Of a stretch of DNA of 64,000 nucleotides, positions 46,801-52,576 are shown in pieces. Position 1 is the stretch's first letter. Every line of letters begins with the position of its first letter. The stretch is from Aspidapion aeneum (lineage: Eukaryota; Arthropoda; Insecta; Coleoptera; Brentidae): assembly GCA_963576565.1 (NCBI GenBank), contig OY755042.1, forward strand, positions 106,135,314 to 106,199,313. The letters run 5' to 3'. The notes below the pieces were generated by a model, which was not told the DNA's origin, made no database searches, and saw nothing but the letters and a program-made list of their open reading frames with translations. The translations under genes and the position numbers were made by a program.

Positions 46801-49800
46801 TATTTTAGGTGAATTTGCAAGAGCCGATTTGGTTATATGTAACAATTTTTCCCTAAATTCATAAGATAATTAAGTTTCTGAGATCAATCCGGCTGCCATC
46901 CTTAATGGGATATCCTGTATAAATAATATAGGTAACCATTTAAAAAAAATCATTCAGTACTGATAAACTATTTACCTCCATCAAAAAAACATTTTTTAAT
47001 ATATTAACATATTTTTTGTGAATACCCTATTTTGTTAAATCACGTTTTTTCATGTGGTAAAATACATAAAACTTTTTTTTAAATAATTCAGCGACTTTAC
47101 TGGTAAATCCATTTTGTAGTATAATACAAAATTATTATTTGTGTAAAATTTGATTTTAAAACTTGATACCTAAATGAGATATAAAGTCACCTTATCGATT
47201 TTCAGCTACACTTTAAATTTATGGACGTTCAAAATATCGCAAAAATTTATTGATCTGTATTTTTTTCGACAAAATAATACGTTTTGAAGCCCAGGTTAGG
47301 CATGGACCGGAGCCTAAGCCACTTTTGTCTGCATATGTACCGTAATGAAACTTGGCATGATTATAGTACAACACAATAGTATTATTTTAAGAAGTGGTGC
47401 TCATCCCAAACCCAGTGCAGAGGAAAGAAACAGGGTGTTTTATTTTTATTTGCATACCTCATTAAAATTATGTATAAAATTCAAATGAAACTTGGCACCG
47501 ATTATAAGGACATATACACTTTTATTTTAAACGATAAAAAATTATATTGCTTTATTTTCTTCCAAGAAATAAAAAATAATTTTTTTTTTTTGATAAATTT
47601 TTGGTGTGGATGTTGAGTAGAAAAAAAATTCCAGAAGCTTAGTTATGCAAGATAGGGTGCTAAAATTTAATGCGGGCATAAAAGTTGTTTCTCTTTATAA
47701 TAGAAATTGCTGGAGGGATGTGACATATACAGGATCAGAGTACAGGGGGGTTTTAATTAATAATTCTAGATTTAAAAAATCTAAAAAGATAGAAAAGTAT
47801 GTGGATTTCCTTAGACGTAACGATATTTTCAAAAAATATAAACCCAATAAAAGATACATAGCTTTTCTTTATATTTTACGAAAAGAAAAATTAGTTTGAA
47901 CTAAATACAGGGTGTTTTTAAAAATAAGTAAAATTTTTATGATCATTTTAAGTAGTTTTTTTTGTGACGACGTTATAAATCACCATGGAAAACACAAAGT
48001 CAGCACGTTACAATACTAGTAGCGCCTTTATTTTCTTACATAAAAATTTTTGTACAGAGTGTTAAAAAGTAGACTAGACAATAAAATTTTTTCGTAATTT
48101 TTTTTTTGTGCTGGAAATTCAAATAACTCTAGATTTGTCAAATAAATATTTCGTTGCAATTACTATACTCGCCTTTATAAATTATTTATCCGACTCTATT
48201 TTTGTAGTAAGCGCTACATGATTGCCGTTTTCTGAACGTATATATTGGAAACCAACAACTTTGTTGTGATTTTTACGGTTTTTTTACATTATTTGTTGTA
48301 GCTACTGCGTTAATAAAAAATTTGCAATGAAACTTGGCACAATTTGTTTGCTTATTGCAGGCTTTAACACAAAAATTTAAGTTTGTGTAATTTTGTAATA
48401 TGCTAAAAGATACAAGGTGATATTAAAAAAATCACGTAAAAAGTAGTAGTCTCAAACTTTTGTTCATACTGATTATGCAGTTTAAGACATCTTTCAATTT
48501 TAGTTTCTAAAATATAAATTTTCAAAGTTTTGCCATTTTGGTCTTATGGGTTTCCCTATACTAAAAATCGCTAAATGACGTTTTTTGGAATCTCAACTCA
48601 CTCACTGGTTTTTTCGTATCTCTATGACGCCACCATACTGCAACTCGGTGCTTTTTTTAGATAAACTGTATAGTTTGTAAAATATGAATTTTCAAATTTT
48701 TGCCATTTTGGTCTTATGGGTTTCCCTATACTAAAAATCACTAAATGACGTTTTTTGGAATCTCAACTCAATCAGTAGTTTTTTCGTATCTGTATGACGC
48801 CACAATACTGCAACTCGGTGCTTTTTTTGATATACTGTATAGTTTGTAAAATATGAATTTTCAAAGTTTTGCCATTTTGGTCTTATGGGTTTCCCTATAC
48901 TAAATATCGCTAAATGACGGTTTTTGGAATCTCAACTCACTCAGAGGTTTTTTTGTATCTGTATGACGCCACAATACTGCAACTCGGTGCCTTTTTGGAT
49001 AAACTGTATAGTTTATCAAATATGAATTTTCAAAGTTTTGCCATTTTGGTCTTATTGGTTTCCCTATACTGAAAATCGCTAAATGACGTTTTTTGGAATC
49101 TCAACTCAATCAGTGGCTTTTTGGTATCTGTATGATGCCACAATACTGCAACTCGGTGCTTTTTTTGATAAACTGTATAGTTTGTAAAATATGAATTTTC
49201 AAAGTTTTGCCATTTTGATCTTATGGGTTTCCCTATACTAAAAATCGCTAAATGACGTTTTTTGGAATCTCAATAAGTGGTTTTTTTGTATCTGTATGAT
49301 GCCACAATACTGTCACTCGGTGCTTTTTTTGATAAACTGTATAGTTTGTATAATATGAATTTTCAAAGTTTTGCCATTTTGGTCCTAGGGCTTTCCCAAT
49401 ACTAAAAATCGCTAAATGACGTTTTTTGGAATCTCAACTCACTCAGTAGTTTTTTCGTATCTGTATGACGCCACAATACTGCAACTCGGTGCTTTATTTG
49501 ATATACTGCATAGTTTGTAAAATATGAGTTTTCAAAGTTTTGCCATTTTGGTCTTATGGGTTTTCCTATACTTTTTTTTAAGTGGAAAAACAAATATCTT
49601 AGAAACTTTAAAAAATTTTTGTTTGTTAAATATTGTGGATACAAAACACCCAAAAAGCTCTACTCTTACCAAGTTTTGTTAAACTGACATTATTTTTGCA
49701 AAAATAAACAAATAAAATTACGGGTTTTTTAATTTTTCTCGAATTTTTATTTTTATGGCCTATAACTTTTCTGTATGTTACTTTTTTCTCCAATGTCAAC

Positions 49801-50300
49801 TTTTGCCGTAAGTCGCAATATTACGATTCCCTGTCCCTTTTTATCCCACAAAACCTAACCCGCAACGCCCATGCTCACGCATTTATTTTTTTAACTTCGT
49901 TTTTCACCGCTCTACAATTTCCAATGCTTTAACTCCTGTTAGTAAATATATTTTTTTTTACCTTAAAATATGGTTATTCTACTGGCCTATTTGTGATTTG
50001 TCATTAAAGTGTCTGTCAGTATATTATTGAAATTGTTTTTGTTGAACAAAAATAAAAAAAACACGATGTGTTGCTTGTCAAAACGAGTTTTATAGCAGTG
50101 AAAAGCCGTTTTCTTTTTTGAAGTAAGTAGCTTTGATTATTTAAAAATCTTTGTTTGTACCTAATCGAACTTTCAAAACCACAGAATATCATCGAAGAGT
50201 AAGATTGAAAAAGGAAAGGTAGCAGCTCCTGCGTAGCGTGCTGTCTTTACAAAAATATCAATATTTTTGCCTCACTTTGCATATATGTAAAGGTCTATCC

Positions 50301-50346
<46 letters not shown>

Positions 50347-50425
50347 GGATAGACCTTTACATATATGCAAAGTGAGGCAAAAATATTGATATTTTTGTAA
50401 AGACAGCACGCTACGCAGGAGCTGC

Positions 50426-50468
<43 letters not shown>

Positions 50469-52541
50469 AGCCGATTTTAGTGAAATAAAAAACATCATGG
50501 TATAAACTGATTGATCTTTAAAGTTTGCACCATGGTGTTTTTTATTTCACTAAAATCGGTTTAGTAGTAATTAATTTATAAAGATATGAATGCAGACAGG
50601 ATTGGCAATGCAATCGTATAATTTGTAAAACAATGGTTAAAACAAAATCCGATTTTGTGAGAACCACTACACCGATTTTAATCATTTGTACCTCTTTATG
50701 CGGGAGAAAAGTAGTATTTTTCTATAAAAAAAAACTAAAAAATTTTCGCAAATTAAGAATAAACACGCCATTTTGAAGAATCAAGTATGATTCTGTCCGA
50801 CATCTTAAATTTCAAGATGGCGGAATATTTCGAAAAGAATCTTTAAAGAGCTATAAATTCCCACCATGATTTTTTTTTATTTCGCTAAAATTGGTTTAGT
50901 AATAACGAATTCATAAGGAAATGAATACAGACAAGATTGGCAATCCAATCGTAGAATCTGTAAAACAATGGGTAAAACAAAAATAGATTTTTTGAGAACC
51001 ACCACACCGATTTTACAAATTTGTACGTCGTTGTATGAAGGAAAAGTAGTAGTTTTCTACAAATTAAAAAAAAACTAAAACATTTTCGGAAAATAAGAAT
51101 AAACACGCCATTTTGAAGAATCAAGTATGATTCTGTCCGCCATCTTAAATTTTAAGATGGCGATAAATTTTGATCATGGTCTTTAAAAAGCAATCAATTT
51201 TCACCGGGATGTTTTATATTTTATCAAAATCGGTTCAGTAGTAATAAAGTTATAAGGAAATAAATGCAGACTAGATTTGCAAGGCAATCGTATAATATGC
51301 AAAACAATGGTTGAAAATTTTTTTTTTAGAACCACTGAACCGATTTGGCTAGTTCATACTATGTTGTGCGTGGCAAGCATGCAGCTTTTTCAGTAACTTA
51401 AACAAATAATTAAGACATGTTCGCAACACAAGAATAAACGAGCATCTTTTAAGGGTACATTTTAATTTTTTCCTCCATCTTGGATTTTGAAATGGAGGAC
51501 AAAAAGATATATTTAGTCAAAACTATAATTAATTCTCTATCAAGTGCAGTTTGTCCCATTAAAATCGATTGAACACTTCAAAAGCTATATTCAAAAAAAA
51601 ATTGTCCGGATTTTTTGGCCCACCCGGTAAAATGGACATGAAATGTACCTCCCTGGGACGAAGTGTGCGGCCTGGGGGGCCAAAATTGTACTCCTTTAAA
51701 ATAAAATCGGAGTGTGTTTTTCGATTATAGTATTACATACTTGATTGATGAAATCGTAAAATTTCACAACATTTTAACTTATCGTTATCGCAGAAACAAT
51801 CAAATTTGATATTTAAATAAAATTTAAAAAAAAAACAATATTTAAAACGTTGTCTGCGGCGTCAGAAGATGCAGTTGATTTTTATCATTTTTATTATTAC
51901 AATATATAATAATTTTTAAGTATTTTTTAGAAATCTGTAAGTATATCTAACTTCATCTGATAAAAAATTCAAAGTATTTCTTTTTACGTCAAATATATAT
52001 CTTTCTACTACATTCACAACAAAAATATTTTTATGATTACAAAATTAACGGACATCAGTTGAGAAAAAAAGTACTTAAGTTTTTTCCCATATCGAATTTT
52101 TATATCCAGCAAAAAATACATTTTTTAATGGTATAATAAGCACACAAATTAAACCACATTGTTTTTTTTGTTCCGTTGTTTTTTATATTGTTCCCTTGTC
52201 AAATTAAATTTAAATTGTGTGGATGTCTAGATAATTTAGAAAACTAGCAAAAAAATATTATGCCAATCAACGGGCACGTAGTCACATCCATACCGTATAT
52301 TGGGATCGTCAAAAAAAAACTTTTTTATTTTCACTCCGTTCCAGTAGAAAAATTATGGACAGTGTTAGAGCAAACTCATATCAATCATTTTATTTGAAAA
52401 TAAAAATAAAAATACATAAAAGCGATAAAAGAACTATACAAAGGGTCAAAATCTAAAACTAAAATTGGAAATCGACTTTTAAAATAATTCCTGATAACGA
52501 AAGGCTTAAGACAGGGATGTTGTATCTCTCCAACTCTTTTT

Positions 52542-52576
<35 letters not shown>

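Noticed and set aside
47645..47899. 84-codon plus-strand ORF as a real gene
   Set aside because: Composition is plausible but no family is recognised, it is intronic on the opposite strand, and no conservation evidence is available; kept only as a remark.
48515..49575. CRISPR-like regular repeats
   Set aside because: Period of 169 bp with no short repeat/unique spacer structure, no cas genes, and a eukaryotic context.
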